DNA from: Pedobacter soli
Lineage (GTDB): Bacteria > Bacteroidota > Bacteroidia > Sphingobacteriales > Sphingobacteriaceae
DNA: 64,000 nucleotides
NCBI RefSeq assembly: GCF_900101435.1
Contig: NZ_FMZH01000006.1
Span: forward strand, 250,902 to 314,901
Direction: 5' to 3'
Positions 27,388 through 36,339 of this stretch are shown one piece after another (position 1 is the stretch's first letter; each line of letters begins with the position of its first letter). A model generated the notes under the pieces. It was given only the letters and a program-made list of their open reading frames with translations. It ran no database searches and was not told the origin of the DNA. The translations under genes were made by a program, and so were the position numbers.

Positions 27388-28485
27388 TTATTCGAGTTCA
27401 AGAACTGTTTTATCACTGTATATTTTTTCGAAACTTACCATAGCCTCTACCAATACGGCTACACTTGATAAGGGAAGCGCGTTGTAAAGTGAGGCCCTGA
27501 AACCGCCAACCGTGCGGTAGCCTTTTATGCCCACAATGCCTTTTTCTGCAGCAAATTTTAAGAATGCCTGCTCTACCCCTTTATCAATAGCCTGAAAAGT
27601 AACATTCATCCGCGAACGGTGCGCAACCTCTGCAGTACCATAAAAAAGCGAATTACGGTCTATTTCGGCGTATAATAATTTTGCCTTGTCTATATTGCTT
27701 CGCTCAATGCCGCTAACCCCACCCTGGTCTTTAAGCCATAAAAGATTAAGCATGGCTACATAAATAGAAAACACAGGTGGTGTATTATACATGCTCATGT
27801 TATCGCGAAAAATGCGGTAATCCATCATGGAAGGGATTTCTTTTTTACCCTTTTCGAGAAATTCGTTTTTGGCAATCACCAGGGTCATACCTGCCGGACC
27901 CATGTTCTTTTGCGCGCCGGCATAAATCAGATCAAAATCCCTTACCTCAATTTTTCTTGAGAAAATATCTGACGACATATCGCATACCAATGGCACGCCA
28001 GTGGCCGAAAAATCAAAAATCTCTGTTCCTTCTATCGTATTGTTTGAGGTTAAGTGCAGGTAGGCAGATCCGGCATCCACCTGAAAGTTATCAGGGATAT
28101 AGGCATAGTCTTTATCTTTCGAAGTCGCTATAACATCCACTTCACCAAATAATTTAGCTTCTTTAATCGCTTTCAGGGCAAAATAACCGGTATCCAGGTA
28201 AGCTGCCTTTTTCCCTTCACTCAAAAAATTCATCGCAACCATGGCAAATTGCGTACTTGCACCACCCTGTAAAAAAAGTACCGAATAATTATCCGGAACC
28301 GACAGTAACTCGCGCACCAGGAGCTGTGTTTTAAGCACTACTTCCTCAAATTCTGGCGAGCGGTGCGAAACCTCTAAAATAGACAAGCCCATGCCATTCC
28401 AGTTGATAACAGCCTGCGCAGCTTGTTCCATTACAGCCGATGGCAATATGCATGGACCGGCGCCGAAGTTGTATTTTTTAAGCAT
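27388..28485 (-). CDS. serC: Phosphoserine aminotransferase
   Basis: 365 residues, the usual length. It converts 3-phosphohydroxypyruvate and glutamate to phosphoserine in serine biosynthesis (and acts in pyridoxal phosphate synthesis in some bacteria). The N-terminus NFGAGPCILPSAVMEQA and the SILEVSHRSPEF segment are diagnostic of SerC. The PLP lysine is in IYAGAQKNMGPAGM (about residue 190), and GGASTQFAM is the phosphate-binding turn. It leads the serC-DUF1015 unit; serA is not adjacent in this window. A divergent Lrp-type regulator lies 323 nt away. Confidence 0.96.
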   Translation of the reverse strand: MLKKYNFGAGPCILPSAVMEQAAQAVINWNGMGLSILEVSHRSPEFEEVVLKTQLLVRELLSVPDNYSVLFLQGGASTQFAMVAMNFLSEGKKAAYLDTGYFALKAIKEAKLFGEVDVIATSKDKDYAYIPDNFQVDAGSAYLHLTSNNTIEGTEIFDFSATGVPLVCDMSSDIFSRKIEVRDFDLIYAGAQKNMGPAGMTLVIAKNEFLEKGKKEIPSMMDYRIFRDNMSMYNTPPVFSIYVAMLNLLWLKDQGGVSGIERSNIDKAKLLYAEIDRNSLFYGTAEVAHRSRMNVTFQAIDKGVEQAFLKFAAEKGIVGIKGYRTVGGFRASLYNALPLSSVAVLVEAMVSFEKIYSDKTVLELE

Positions 28486-28808
28486 AAGAGAAACAATATT
28501 TGGTGAAATAATTTATGCTATAAAGATCAGTAGTTAAGCAAATTATAAAGCAACAAGCATTTTTTTTGGTAAAAATTATTTTTTTCAAACCGTCTTACAT
28601 CCTAAAAATTTGGTTTATCTAATTCTAAAAAGAGCTTAACAGAATATAATTCTTATTGGTTGGAGTAAAAAGCGCATATTATTGTAATAAATACACTAAG
28701 CAAAGTATCAAGCATCGGCAATATATTAACCTAAATATAATTATTTTACCTATTTTTAGGCTTCACAAAAGCGAACAAAAAATATACAATTATACACTAA
28801 GTATTTAC
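28486..28808. other. Divergent promoter region between serC and the Lrp-type gene
   Basis: Very AT-rich, no coding sequence supported. A near -7 box TATAATTTG lies on the serC strand at about 28,537-28,545, but its spacing and a -33 partner are poor. The in-frame extension of the Lrp gene back to 28,656 is low-complexity and does not look like protein. Confidence 0.45.
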
Positions 28809-29276
28809 ATGCAACCGCCAAAAGTTGATCAGACCGATATTGAAATCCTAAACCTTTTACAACGTGATGGTTTATTAACCTACAAGGAAGTTTCGGGCAA
28901 GCTTAGAAAAAGCATGACGCACATTGTAGAGCGCATTAAAAAACTGAGAACAAACGGCTACATCAAATCGACTGTAGCGCTGGTAGATATTGACAAACTG
29001 AGATCACATTTTATTGCTTTCCCCCACATCCAGCTTAATCACCACTCAGAAGATGTAATCAGGGCTTTTAAAGCCGAAATGGAAAAATACCCCGAAGTAA
29101 TGGAATGTTACCACCTTACCGGTCATTTCGATTTTATGCTCAAAGTGGCTATGCCCGATATGGTTTCTTACAATAATTTTTTGAGAGATAACATTGGCAC
29201 CCTGGCTTATGTGGGCAATATCCAGAGCTTTTTGGTGCTTTCGCAATCGAAGGCAGAGACGGCTTATGCGCTTTAG
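28809..29276 (+). CDS. Lrp/AsnC family transcriptional regulator
   Basis: 155 residues when started at MQPPKVDQTDIEILNLLQ, the normal Lrp length; an upstream in-frame start would add 51 residues unlike any Lrp. Residues 8-60 form the winged helix-turn-helix (LTYKEVSGKLRKSMTHIVERIKKL, quoted in part). Residues about 75-150 form the RAM ligand domain (VMECYHLTGHFDFMLKVAMPD). Such regulators sense amino acids. Its position divergent to serC suggests it may regulate serine synthesis, which is inference; no operator could be picked out by eye. Confidence 0.9.
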   Translation: MQPPKVDQTDIEILNLLQRDGLLTYKEVSGKLRKSMTHIVERIKKLRTNGYIKSTVALVDIDKLRSHFIAFPHIQLNHHSEDVIRAFKAEMEKYPEVMECYHLTGHFDFMLKVAMPDMVSYNNFLRDNIGTLAYVGNIQSFLVLSQSKAETAYAL

Positions 29277-29319
29277 GCCACTGGTTTATTAGTCATTGGT
29301 TCATTGGTCACTAGTTAAT

Positions 29320-29435
29320 CGTCATTTCGAGCGGCCCCGATAGCTATCTGGAGCAACGTAGCCGAGAAATCTGTCTAGATAGATTTCTCCATTCCGCCAC
29401 CGGTGAAGAACCGGCCGACTCCAGTCGAAATGACG
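29320..29435. repeat. Inverted repeat element with CGTCATTTCGA ends
   Basis: CGTCATTTCGA at the left end is matched by TCGAAATGACG at the right end. Inside, GAGAAATCT and AGATTTCTC form a nested stem. About 116 bp; looks like a non-autonomous palindromic element. Confidence 0.75.
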
Positions 29436-29492
29436 GTTTTTCTATGGGGTCTATCAATGGTAGCGGAGTCGAAGGGCAAAAGCCAATCCGAT

Positions 29493-29614
29493 CGTCATTG
29501 CGAGAAGGCTTTTTCAGCCGACGAAGCCTGCCTGCAGCAGACAGGCAATCTTTATAGTAAAAGATTCCATGCATGAAAGATTGCTTCGTCGTTCCTCCTC
29601 GCAATGACGAATTG
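29493..29614. repeat. Inverted repeat element with CGTCATTGCGAG ends
   Basis: CGTCATTGCG at 29,493 pairs with CGCAATGACG at 29,600. The right end, 29,579-29,614, is identical over 36 bp to 56,998-57,033, showing a dispersed repeat family. The inner AGGCAATC/GATTGCTT segments recur too. Confidence 0.85.
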
Positions 29615-29637
29615 ATAGTTTATCAAATGGCAAAAAA

Positions 29638-29671
29638 CAAAAAAACCGGAACATTAAATGCTCCGGTTTTT
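29638..29671 (-). terminator. Terminator of the alcohol dehydrogenase gene
   Basis: AAAAACCGGA and TCCGGTTTTT form a stem around a short AT loop, with T-rich sequence after it on the minus strand. It lies about 20 nt past the dehydrogenase stop. Confidence 0.85.
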
Positions 29672-29691
29672 CTTTAAGTATCAAAAGCAGC

Positions 29692-30735
29692 CTACAGTGT
29701 AGCCATATCAATTACAAAACGGTAACGTACATCACCTTTTTCCATGCGTTCATATGCTTTATGAATATCTTGCATGTCAATCATTTCGATATCTGAAACG
29801 ATATTGTTGGCGGCGCAGAAATCAAGCATTTCCTGGGTTTCTTTAATCCCGCCAATTCCAGAACCGGCAAGGCTTTTTCTACCGCCTAATAAACTAAAAG
29901 CAGCAATTTCTGCCGGTTTTGGTGGTACACCTACACAAATATGTGTTCCGTTGGTTCTCAACAACGAAAGGTACATATTAAAATCGTGCTCTGCCGAAAC
30001 GGTATCCAGAATAAAATCAAAAGTTCCGGTTGCTGCCTTAATCTGCTCCGGATCGGTAGTTACCACAAAATGATGTGCACCTAATTTTTTGGCATCTGCT
30101 TCTTTTTTAGGCGAAGTACTCAATACCGTTACTTCAGCACCAAAGGCTACACCAAATTTAACAGCCATGTGGCCCAATCCGCCTAAGCCTAAAACCGCCA
30201 GTTTATGTCCTTTACCCACTTTCCAATGGCGTAATGGCGAATAAGTGGTAATACCGGCGCACAGCAAAGGTGCAACTGCAGCCAGGTTTAAGTTATCGGC
30301 AATTTTAAGCACAAACTCCTCTCTAACCACTATACTATCTGAGTAACCACCATAAGTAGGTGTTTTGCCATCGCGCTCCAAACCGTTATAAGTTTGCGTA
30401 TTCCCTTCAAGACAATATTGTTCCAAATCCTGTTTACAGTTTTCGCAAACCATGCAAGCATCTACCATACATCCGGTTCCGGCTAAATCGCCAACCTTGA
30501 AGTTTTTAACATGATCGCCAACTTTAACCACGCGACCTACAATTTCGTGTCCCGGAACCATTGGAAAGATACCCGGAAACCAGTCGTTTTTAATCTGGTG
30601 CAAATCGGAGTGGCAAACACCACAAAAAAGTATCTCGAACTGCACATCATGTGGCCCAACTTCCCTGCGTTCGAAGTTCCATGGTGCAAGATCTGTTGTT
30701 GGGCTTTGCGCCGCATATCCTTTTGTTGCTATCAT
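29692..30735 (-). CDS. Zinc-dependent NAD(P) alcohol dehydrogenase (YahK/cinnamyl-alcohol type)
   Basis: 347 residues, MDR superfamily. Catalytic zinc ligands are in CGVCHSDLHQIKND (Cys, near residue 38) and PGHEIVGRV. The structural zinc site is the four-cysteine run CMVDACMVCENCKQDLEQYC (about residues 92-111). The NADP-binding turn is AVLGLGGLGHMAVKFG. This arrangement is that of aldehyde reductases such as YahK and Ahr, which reduce aldehydes with NADPH. A -7-like box TAAATTTG is seen on its strand at 30,766-30,773. It is monocistronic, bounded by its own terminator. Confidence 0.92.
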   Translation of the reverse strand: MIATKGYAAQSPTTDLAPWNFERREVGPHDVQFEILFCGVCHSDLHQIKNDWFPGIFPMVPGHEIVGRVVKVGDHVKNFKVGDLAGTGCMVDACMVCENCKQDLEQYCLEGNTQTYNGLERDGKTPTYGGYSDSIVVREEFVLKIADNLNLAAVAPLLCAGITTYSPLRHWKVGKGHKLAVLGLGGLGHMAVKFGVAFGAEVTVLSTSPKKEADAKKLGAHHFVVTTDPEQIKAATGTFDFILDTVSAEHDFNMYLSLLRTNGTHICVGVPPKPAEIAAFSLLGGRKSLAGSGIGGIKETQEMLDFCAANNIVSDIEMIDMQDIHKAYERMEKGDVRYRFVIDMATL

Positions 30736-30959
30736 AAGTTTAAATTTTAAAGTATTATCCTTCTACAAATTTAAGGCAGACTTGTTTCTTAAAATTACGC
30801 AATTCAAATAATTGATTATAAAATTCAAACAATTATTCGGCGCGAGGCATTCCTATGATGCTTCGACTACACCTCCATAACCTGTAAAAAATTAACATTT
30901 TTTAAGGCTTAAGCCCGCATTAATTACATAATTTAGTGTCCTAATCAAATTAACAACCC

Positions 30960-33287
30960 ATGAACTCCTCACCCACTCGCTTAAACAACCTGCTTAAAGG
31001 CCTGGCCTTAACTTGCCTGTTGACACCAATTAGCTTAACCAGCATGGCCCAAAAAATCATCACCAATCCACTGGTTGGCTTTGATGGCAAAAACCCGAAT
31101 TTAAAAATTGTTAAAATCAGCTTAAGTGATACAGCGACAGTTTTAAATTTCGAAACCACTGCTCCCGCCGGAAATTGGATCCGCATCCCTAAAAACACCT
31201 ACATACAGGTAAATGGTGCAAAAGAAAAATTGTTTATCAAAACCACAAAAGGCATCCCCTTTAATGAAAAATATACCATGCCCGCAAGCGGAAAGACAAG
31301 CTATGAACTTGTTTTCCCAAAAATAGCCGCCACAACCGGCATGATTGATTACGGCGAAGACAGTAGTGACGGCTGGAAAATTTACGACATTGAGCTGATC
31401 AAAAAGCAAACACCCCTACCCGCTTTTTTATACACCGAATGGTACAATAAAAAAAACAGCGATTTAGCTATTGCCTTTTACAATAAGGCAGTGGTACTCG
31501 ATCAGCAGGTTTGGGCTTATAAGGCCATTACACAAAAGGGCAACCACTATAACCTTACCTTAAGCAACAACAAGACTACCAAACAAATTATCATAGAAAA
31601 ACTGGCCAACAATGAGCTTAACCTAACCATAGGCAAACTTTCAACCCGGTTAAGCAGCAATAAAGAAAATTGTACACAGGTTTTAAGTAAGGAAGTTTAT
31701 CAGCTCCCGCTGCTAAAAAACGACAGCGCTGTTTTTAGCGGATACATTAAAAACTATTCACCTAAGCTGAATACCAAAACCCTGATGCTGGCCATTGATA
31801 ACATCATTACCGGCGAGCAGGAAAACGCACTGCTTAATATTGAACCCAATGGATACTTCTATCGCAAAATACCAGTATACCACTTGCAAAGAGTATTTTT
31901 GCGTTCGGATGTAGCCGATGAAAATGACATCTATCTGGAGCCTGGCAAAACACTTTTTGTGGTATTGGGGAATGGCCCCATTAAATATGCCGGCAGTGCC
32001 GCAGAACTGAACGAAAACCTAAGGCAATTAAATAGTATCGACCAGTATGACTACCAGCGTACACAAGAAAAGCTGGTCAATATGAAACCCAATGATTATA
32101 AAGCCTACCTGCTTGGTCTGCAAGCCATTGAACAGACTAAATTAGATTCACTTAATCAACTGGGCAAAGTTTCGGCCAAAGCTTATCAGGTAAAGAAAAA
32201 AGATATTCTTTTAGAATACGCAAACCACATGATGGAATATCACTGGAATTATGAATATGCTTACAAAAGTGCTTTTAAACTATCAGACACAGCAAAAGTT
32301 AACGTAGAAGCTTATCCAGCCGGTTACTACAATTTTATTAACAATCATGATTTTAACAATGAGTTGAATGTAATTTCCAACAGCTATAGCACATTTATTA
32401 ACCGGATTAAATTTATACCTGTCTTCAGAATGAGCAGATATACACACAATTATAAAGACATTGTAACCGCCCTCAAATCCAGTGGTGAACCACTCAGCGA
32501 AAATGATATTGCTTTCGAAAAATTAATCAATGAAAATGGTTTAAGCCTCGTAACTGATAGTGTAAGCGAACCAATAGCTAAAAAATGGGCTGCAGATCAT
32601 AATGCATTTATAAATGAGTTTGTAAACAATATTTTTAAGAACCGTTACTATACAACTTTAGATTCGGCAACAGGCATTAAGCAGGGCATTTTGATCGATT
32701 TAATGCGGGCGCAGGATTTTGCGAAACCCGTTGTATCGCAGCTAACTCCGCTCGATGAAAAACACCTTACCTTAGCCAAACAAAACGTTAGCAATCCATT
32801 TTTAAAGCAATACATCGAACTAAAAAATAATGAAACCTTAAAGCAGATTGAAATCAACAAAACTGCAGGCGGGTACTTTGTAAACGAAACTCCAAAGGTT
32901 GAAGCCGATAAAATATTTGATAACATTATGGCCAAATATGTCGGCAAAGTTATCCTCGTTGATTTTTGGGCAACCTGGTGCGGTCCTTGTTTAAATGGAA
33001 TCAAGGAAATAAAGCCTTTAAAAGAAGAGATGAAAGATAGCAACGTGGCCTTTGTTTACATCACCAACGAAACCTCACCACTGGCTACTTATCAGAATAT
33101 GACTCCCGGTATTAAAGGTCAGCATTACAGACTCGACAACGACGCCTGGAGATACCTGGCCGATAAATTTAAAATTACCGGCATTCCGCATCAGGTATTG
33201 GTAAGCAAAGAAGGTAAGGTAGTAAACCCGCATTTAGGCTTTTTAGACAATAAAGAGATTAAACAGCTTTTAGAAAAGCAACTTTAG
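30960..33287 (+). CDS. Secreted TlpA-like thioredoxin-domain protein (775 aa)
   Basis: Signal peptide to about residue 30 (SLTSMAQ). The C-terminal 130 residues form a TlpA/ResA-type thioredoxin domain with ILVDFWATWCGPC (CxxC near residue 673), a later cis-Pro in GIPHQVLVS, and GKVVNPHLG. The first 640 residues have no named domain: a beta-rich segment at 30-150, then a helical region. Long fusions of this kind are a Bacteroidetes speciality and are thought to act as periplasmic thiol oxidoreductases, often under stress or in polysaccharide regions. Single gene with its own terminator; the partner is unknown. Confidence 0.87.
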   Translation: MNSSPTRLNNLLKGLALTCLLTPISLTSMAQKIITNPLVGFDGKNPNLKIVKISLSDTATVLNFETTAPAGNWIRIPKNTYIQVNGAKEKLFIKTTKGIPFNEKYTMPASGKTSYELVFPKIAATTGMIDYGEDSSDGWKIYDIELIKKQTPLPAFLYTEWYNKKNSDLAIAFYNKAVVLDQQVWAYKAITQKGNHYNLTLSNNKTTKQIIIEKLANNELNLTIGKLSTRLSSNKENCTQVLSKEVYQLPLLKNDSAVFSGYIKNYSPKLNTKTLMLAIDNIITGEQENALLNIEPNGYFYRKIPVYHLQRVFLRSDVADENDIYLEPGKTLFVVLGNGPIKYAGSAAELNENLRQLNSIDQYDYQRTQEKLVNMKPNDYKAYLLGLQAIEQTKLDSLNQLGKVSAKAYQVKKKDILLEYANHMMEYHWNYEYAYKSAFKLSDTAKVNVEAYPAGYYNFINNHDFNNELNVISNSYSTFINRIKFIPVFRMSRYTHNYKDIVTALKSSGEPLSENDIAFEKLINENGLSLVTDSVSEPIAKKWAADHNAFINEFVNNIFKNRYYTTLDSATGIKQGILIDLMRAQDFAKPVVSQLTPLDEKHLTLAKQNVSNPFLKQYIELKNNETLKQIEINKTAGGYFVNETPKVEADKIFDNIMAKYVGKVILVDFWATWCGPCLNGIKEIKPLKEEMKDSNVAFVYITNETSPLATYQNMTPGIKGQHYRLDNDAWRYLADKFKITGIPHQVLVSKEGKVVNPHLGFLDNKEIKQLLEKQL

Positions 33288-33310
33288 GTATTGTTTAAAA
33301 TCCAGTTAGA

Positions 33311-33346
33311 AGCTCAATAGCCATATGGTTATTGGGCTTTTTCTTT
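33311..33346 (+). terminator. Terminator after the TlpA-like gene
   Basis: AGCTCAATAGCC and GGTTATTGGGCT pair (two G-T wobbles) around ATAT, followed by TTTTTCTTTT on the plus strand, 24 nt past the stop. Confidence 0.88.
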
Positions 33347-33414
33347 TATTACACCCTATAAATACCTGCTTTAACGACAGCAAACGCACATTATCAAAAA
33401 TAAATGAACAAAAA

Positions 33415-33446
33415 TTTGCGTAGTTAAATAACTACATATACATTTG
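33415..33446 (+). promoter_or_regulatory. Bacteroidetes-type promoter of the ArsR operon
   Basis: TTTG at 33,415-33,418, a 20-nt spacer and TACATTTG at 33,439-33,446 match the TTTG-N19-21-TAnnTTTG consensus. The start codon is 18 nt beyond the -7 box, giving a leader of about 12 nt or less. Confidence 0.85.
33420..33435. promoter_or_regulatory. ArsR operator, copy 1 (perfect arms)
   Basis: GTAGTTAAATAACTAC: arms GTAGTTA and TAACTAC are perfectly complementary around AA. It fills the spacer between the -33 and -7 boxes, so a bound repressor would block polymerase. Confidence 0.82.
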
Positions 33447-33461
33447 TAGTCAAATAACTAC
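33446..33461. promoter_or_regulatory. ArsR operator, copy 2
   Basis: GTAGTCAAATAACTAC differs from copy 1 at one base. It covers the transcription start and ends 3 nt before the ArsR ATG. Centre-to-centre distance from copy 1 is 26 bp. Confidence 0.8.
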
Positions 33462-33464
33462 ATA

Positions 33465-33794
33465 ATGAATTTACGAAGAGATGTTTTCCAGGCCATAGCA
33501 GAACCAACCCGAAGAGCAATCCTCTTGCTGGTGGCTTCACAGGCTATGACAGCCGGCGCCATTGCAGCAAATTTCGATACCGCACGCCCAACGGTTTCTA
33601 AACACCTGCAAATCCTTACCGAATGCGAACTGCTGGAGCAAAAGCAAAACGGCAGGGAAATTTTCTATTACATTAATGCAAAAAAAATGAAAGAAGTAGC
33701 CGATTTTATTGAGCCTTTCCGCCAGATGTGGGACGAACGCTTTAACAAACTCGAATCAGTAATGAAAGCTTATCAAGCCAAAAAGAAAGACTAA
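33465..33794 (+). CDS. ArsR/SmtB-family transcriptional regulator (SRPBCC-linked)
   Basis: 109 residues. A winged helix-turn-helix begins [15 protein letters not shown], with recognition helix [18 protein letters not shown] and wing [12 protein letters not shown]. It lacks the CxC metal-binding motif of true metal sensors, so it belongs to the metal-independent ArsR branch that sits beside AHSA1/SRPBCC genes. It is probably an autorepressor, shown by two palindromes over its own promoter. First gene of a five-gene run with gaps of 1, 6, 55 and 23 nt. Confidence 0.92.
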   Translation: MNLRRDVFQAIAEPTRRAILLLVASQAMTAGAIAANFDTARPTVSKHLQILTECELLEQKQNGREIFYYINAKKMKEVADFIEPFRQMWDERFNKLESVMKAYQAKKKD

Positions 33795-33795
33795 C

Positions 33796-34260
33796 ATGGA
33801 ACAAAAAACAAAGATTGATGCCCAAAACGGCAAACAGGAAATACACATTACCAGAACATTTGACCTCCCTGTTGAACTCCTTTTTAAAGCCTATGTAGAG
33901 CCCGAAATTGTTGAACAATGGATGGGTACCAAAGTGCTAAAACTCGAATGCAGGAAGCACGGCGGCTATCAGTTCGAAACTACAGATCCCCGTGGTAACA
34001 AACATGGCTTTAACGGGGTAATTCACGAATTTACACCCGACCAACGCATTACCCGCACGTTCGAAATGGAAAACACACCGTTTGGCGTACAGCTGGAGTA
34101 TCTGCAATTTGAAAAACTTAGCGATGATACCAGCAAACTCACCATGCACGTGATCTACCCTTCGGTTGAGGTGCGCGATCAGATCCTGGCCATGCCTTTT
34201 GCTCAGGGCATTAACATGGCACATAACAGATTACAACAAATCGTTAATCAATTAAAATAA
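33796..34260 (+). CDS. AHSA1/SRPBCC-family protein
   Basis: 154 residues. ITRTFDLPVELLFKAYVEPE and QWMGTKVLKLECRKHGGYQF are the START/Bet v1 entry strands of the AHSA1-like family. FNGVIHEFTPDQRITRTFEM and the C-terminal amphipathic helix complete the fold, which binds small hydrophobic ligands. It starts one base after the ArsR stop, the standard pairing of these two families, so the ligand may act through or beside the repressor (inference). Cytoplasmic. Confidence 0.9.
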   Translation: MEQKTKIDAQNGKQEIHITRTFDLPVELLFKAYVEPEIVEQWMGTKVLKLECRKHGGYQFETTDPRGNKHGFNGVIHEFTPDQRITRTFEMENTPFGVQLEYLQFEKLSDDTSKLTMHVIYPSVEVRDQILAMPFAQGINMAHNRLQQIVNQLK

Positions 34261-34266
34261 CCAACC

Positions 34267-34656
34267 ATGACAAAGAGAAACAAAATTATTTATTGGATTG
34301 CCACGGTTTGGCTGGCATTGGGCATGACTTCGACCGGAATAGTGCAATTGATGAAAATGAAAGAAGAAACCGTTATGATGGCACATTTGGGCTATCCGCT
34401 TTATTTTCTAACCTTACTGGGTATCTGGAAAATTTTAGGTGTAATTGCTATCCTGATCCCCAAACTCCCTTTGTTAAAGGAATGGGCTTATGCAGGTTTT
34501 TTCTTTGCCATGTCGGGCGCTGTTTTCTCTCACCTGGCCACGGGCGATGCTGCTAAAGATCTTTTTGGCCCGGTATTACTCATTGTACTTACGGCGGTAT
34601 CGTGGTATTTCAGACCTGCTGGCAGAAAAATTATTTTTGCTAATTTTAATCCATAA
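34267..34656 (+). CDS. DoxX-family membrane protein
   Basis: 129 residues with four predicted membrane helices (residues about 9-27, 42-64, 73-95, 100-117). The LGYPLYFLTLLGIWKILGVI segment is the DoxX_2 signature. Follows the AHSA1 gene by 6 nt. DoxX-like proteins often travel with ArsR/SRPBCC genes in stress and detoxification operons; biochemical role unknown. Confidence 0.88.
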   Translation: MTKRNKIIYWIATVWLALGMTSTGIVQLMKMKEETVMMAHLGYPLYFLTLLGIWKILGVIAILIPKLPLLKEWAYAGFFFAMSGAVFSHLATGDAAKDLFGPVLLIVLTAVSWYFRPAGRKIIFANFNP

Positions 34657-34711
34657 GTAGGCCATTTAATCCAAAAGTCTAATTCTTTAACTGAACTTAA
34701 AATTGTACAGC

Positions 34712-35290
34712 ATGAACCCTAAAGTTGATTTTTACTTTAACAAAGCCGGAAACTGGCAAACAGCAACAGAACAACTGAGAACAATTGCGCTGGACTGTGG
34801 TCTTACCGAAGAATTAAAATGGGGCTGTCCATGCTATAGCTACAAGCAAGGCAACGTTGTTTTAACCCATGTATTTAAAGAATATTGCGCTTTTTTGTTT
34901 TTTAAAGGAGCTTTATTGAGCGATCCGGAAGGCATTTTGATTCAGCAAACCGAACATGTGCAATCGGCAAGACAAATCCGCTTTACCAATGCACTTGATA
35001 TTGTAGAAATGACGGCTACCCTAAAAAGCTACATTTACCAGGCCATTGAAGTTGAAAAGGCTGGTCTGAAAGTAGCGCTTAAAAAGACCGAAGATTTTAC
35101 AGTTCCTGCAGAGTTTCAGCATAAATTAGATAGCATTCCAGACTTAAAAGCCGCTTTCGAAGCCTTAACGCCAGGCCGGCAACGGGGTTATCTTTTCTAC
35201 TTTTCGCAAGCAAAGCAGGCCAAAACCCGCGAAGCCAGGGTAGAAAAATACATGCCTCAAATTATGAATGGAAAAGGACTAGACGACTAA
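34712..35290 (+). CDS. YdeI/OmpD-associated-like protein with DUF1801-type domain
   Basis: 192 residues from ATG MNPKVDFYFNKAG; the frame can extend three codons to a TTG but the ATG is normal for this family. Residues 1-115 are DUF1801-like (EELKWGCPCYSYKQGN; CAFLFFKGALL). The C-terminal LTPGRQRGYLFYFSQAKQAKTREARVEKY region (positions about 158-186) is the YdeI helix block. Members are cytoplasmic and uncharacterised, with some linked to antimicrobial-peptide resistance. Fourth gene of the ArsR operon. Confidence 0.85.
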   Translation: MNPKVDFYFNKAGNWQTATEQLRTIALDCGLTEELKWGCPCYSYKQGNVVLTHVFKEYCAFLFFKGALLSDPEGILIQQTEHVQSARQIRFTNALDIVEMTATLKSYIYQAIEVEKAGLKVALKKTEDFTVPAEFQHKLDSIPDLKAAFEALTPGRQRGYLFYFSQAKQAKTREARVEKYMPQIMNGKGLDD

Positions 35291-35313
35291 ACATTTACCA
35301 ATTATCTGTCAAT

Positions 35314-35874
35314 ATGAAAACCAAAACACTCTTACCCGAACAACGCGAAACATTACTAAGCATTTTACAAACCCGTTTTGAAAAGAACACGAACCGTCAT
35401 AAATCCATTAAATGGGAAGAAGTAAAAACAAAACTCGAAACCAGCGAAGCCAAATTATGGATATTGGATGATATGGAGCAAACCGGTGGCGAACCCGATG
35501 TGGTTGGCTACGATGAAAAAACAGGTGAATACATTTTTTACGATTGTGCAGCCGAAAGTCCGAAAGGCCGCCGGAGCATTTGTTACGATCGCGAAGCGCT
35601 GGAATCCAGAAAGGAGCATAAGCCAGCTGATAGCGCGTTAAATATGGCCACAGCCATGGGGATTACACTTTTAACCGAAACCGAATACCGGGCTTTGCAG
35701 CAACTGGGAAAATTTGACACTAAAACCTCGAGCTGGGTGCAAACTCCTGCCGAGATCAGAAAACTAGGTGGTGCGCTTTTCTGCGATTGCCGATACAATA
35801 CCGTTTTTGTATACCACAATGGTGCTGAATCTTATTATGCCGCCCGTGGTTTCCGTGGTTCGTTAAGGGTTTAA
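35314..35874 (+). CDS. DUF4256 family protein
   Basis: 186 residues. Diagnostic segments are EQTGGEPDVVGYDEKTGEY, DCAAESPKGRRSICYDRE and the C-terminal YHNGAESYYAARGFRG. Family function is unknown. It is the last gene of the ArsR operon and is followed by a hairpin with a T-run. Confidence 0.85.
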   Translation: MKTKTLLPEQRETLLSILQTRFEKNTNRHKSIKWEEVKTKLETSEAKLWILDDMEQTGGEPDVVGYDEKTGEYIFYDCAAESPKGRRSICYDREALESRKEHKPADSALNMATAMGITLLTETEYRALQQLGKFDTKTSSWVQTPAEIRKLGGALFCDCRYNTVFVYHNGAESYYAARGFRGSLRV

Positions 35875-35912
35875 AATAAAGACTACATATCCCCTACAAT
35901 TGTCAATACTGG

Positions 35913-35968
35913 GCCTGTCGAAGGACGCTAGCTAACCATTTTAAAGCGTTATCGACAGGCTACTTTTT
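35913..35968 (+). terminator. Terminator after DUF4256, built from a GCCTGTCGA repeat
   Basis: GCCTGTCGA and TCGACAGGC form a stem with a 30-nt loop, followed by TACTTTTTTC. The arms match the dispersed repeat at 37,261-37,324, so a mobile palindrome seems to have been adopted as terminator. Confidence 0.65.
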
Positions 35969-36339
35969 TCAAATTGCCTCTATTGTTAACACCATCTGCC
36001 ATTTCCGCTTCATTCCCCTTTTCGCATTTTAATTTTGATACCAAACCTGAATTGCTTACTTTCGCTTATAGCAAGCCATTAAACCGGCAAACAATGCTAA
36101 ACAAGATGAATAGAAACGTAATTTCGCCTCCAGCGCCTTAGTAAAAATTTATTGCCACATGTGTTTGCCTAAGCATACGCATCATTCCCTGCAATAATCT
36201 ATTTTCAATTTATTTACCGGATACGGAATACTATCGGGCTGAATCAGCTACGGTTAAATCCACCTTAAAAAAGTCCTTAAAGGAGCTTTAACACATTATC
36301 AATTACTACCTGCGCTGGGTAGATTACTTTCTTAACAAA
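35969..36339. other. Intergenic region without supported gene
   Basis: No ORF of note. A short open stretch near 36,190-36,292 could be translated but has no start codon or recognisable similarity and is treated as non-coding. It must contain the promoter of the EamA transporter; no clear boxes were found. Confidence 0.45.

Larger units (their letters stand above)
29277..29691. other. Repeat-filled intergenic region
   Basis: 415 nt with no gene. It holds a CAATGA-type simple repeat (29,286-29,320), two long inverted repeats with TCGAAATGACG or CGCAATGACG ends, and the terminator of the alcohol dehydrogenase gene. Confidence 0.7.

Noticed and set aside
28656..28808. N-terminal extension of the Lrp-type regulator
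   Set aside because: The extra 51 residues are AT-driven and not found in Lrp proteins; the internal Met gives the normal length.
36190..36292. Possible gene remnant upstream of the EamA transporter
   Set aside because: A short open frame ending STLKKSLKEL can be read but there is no start codon, length or similarity to support a pseudogene.
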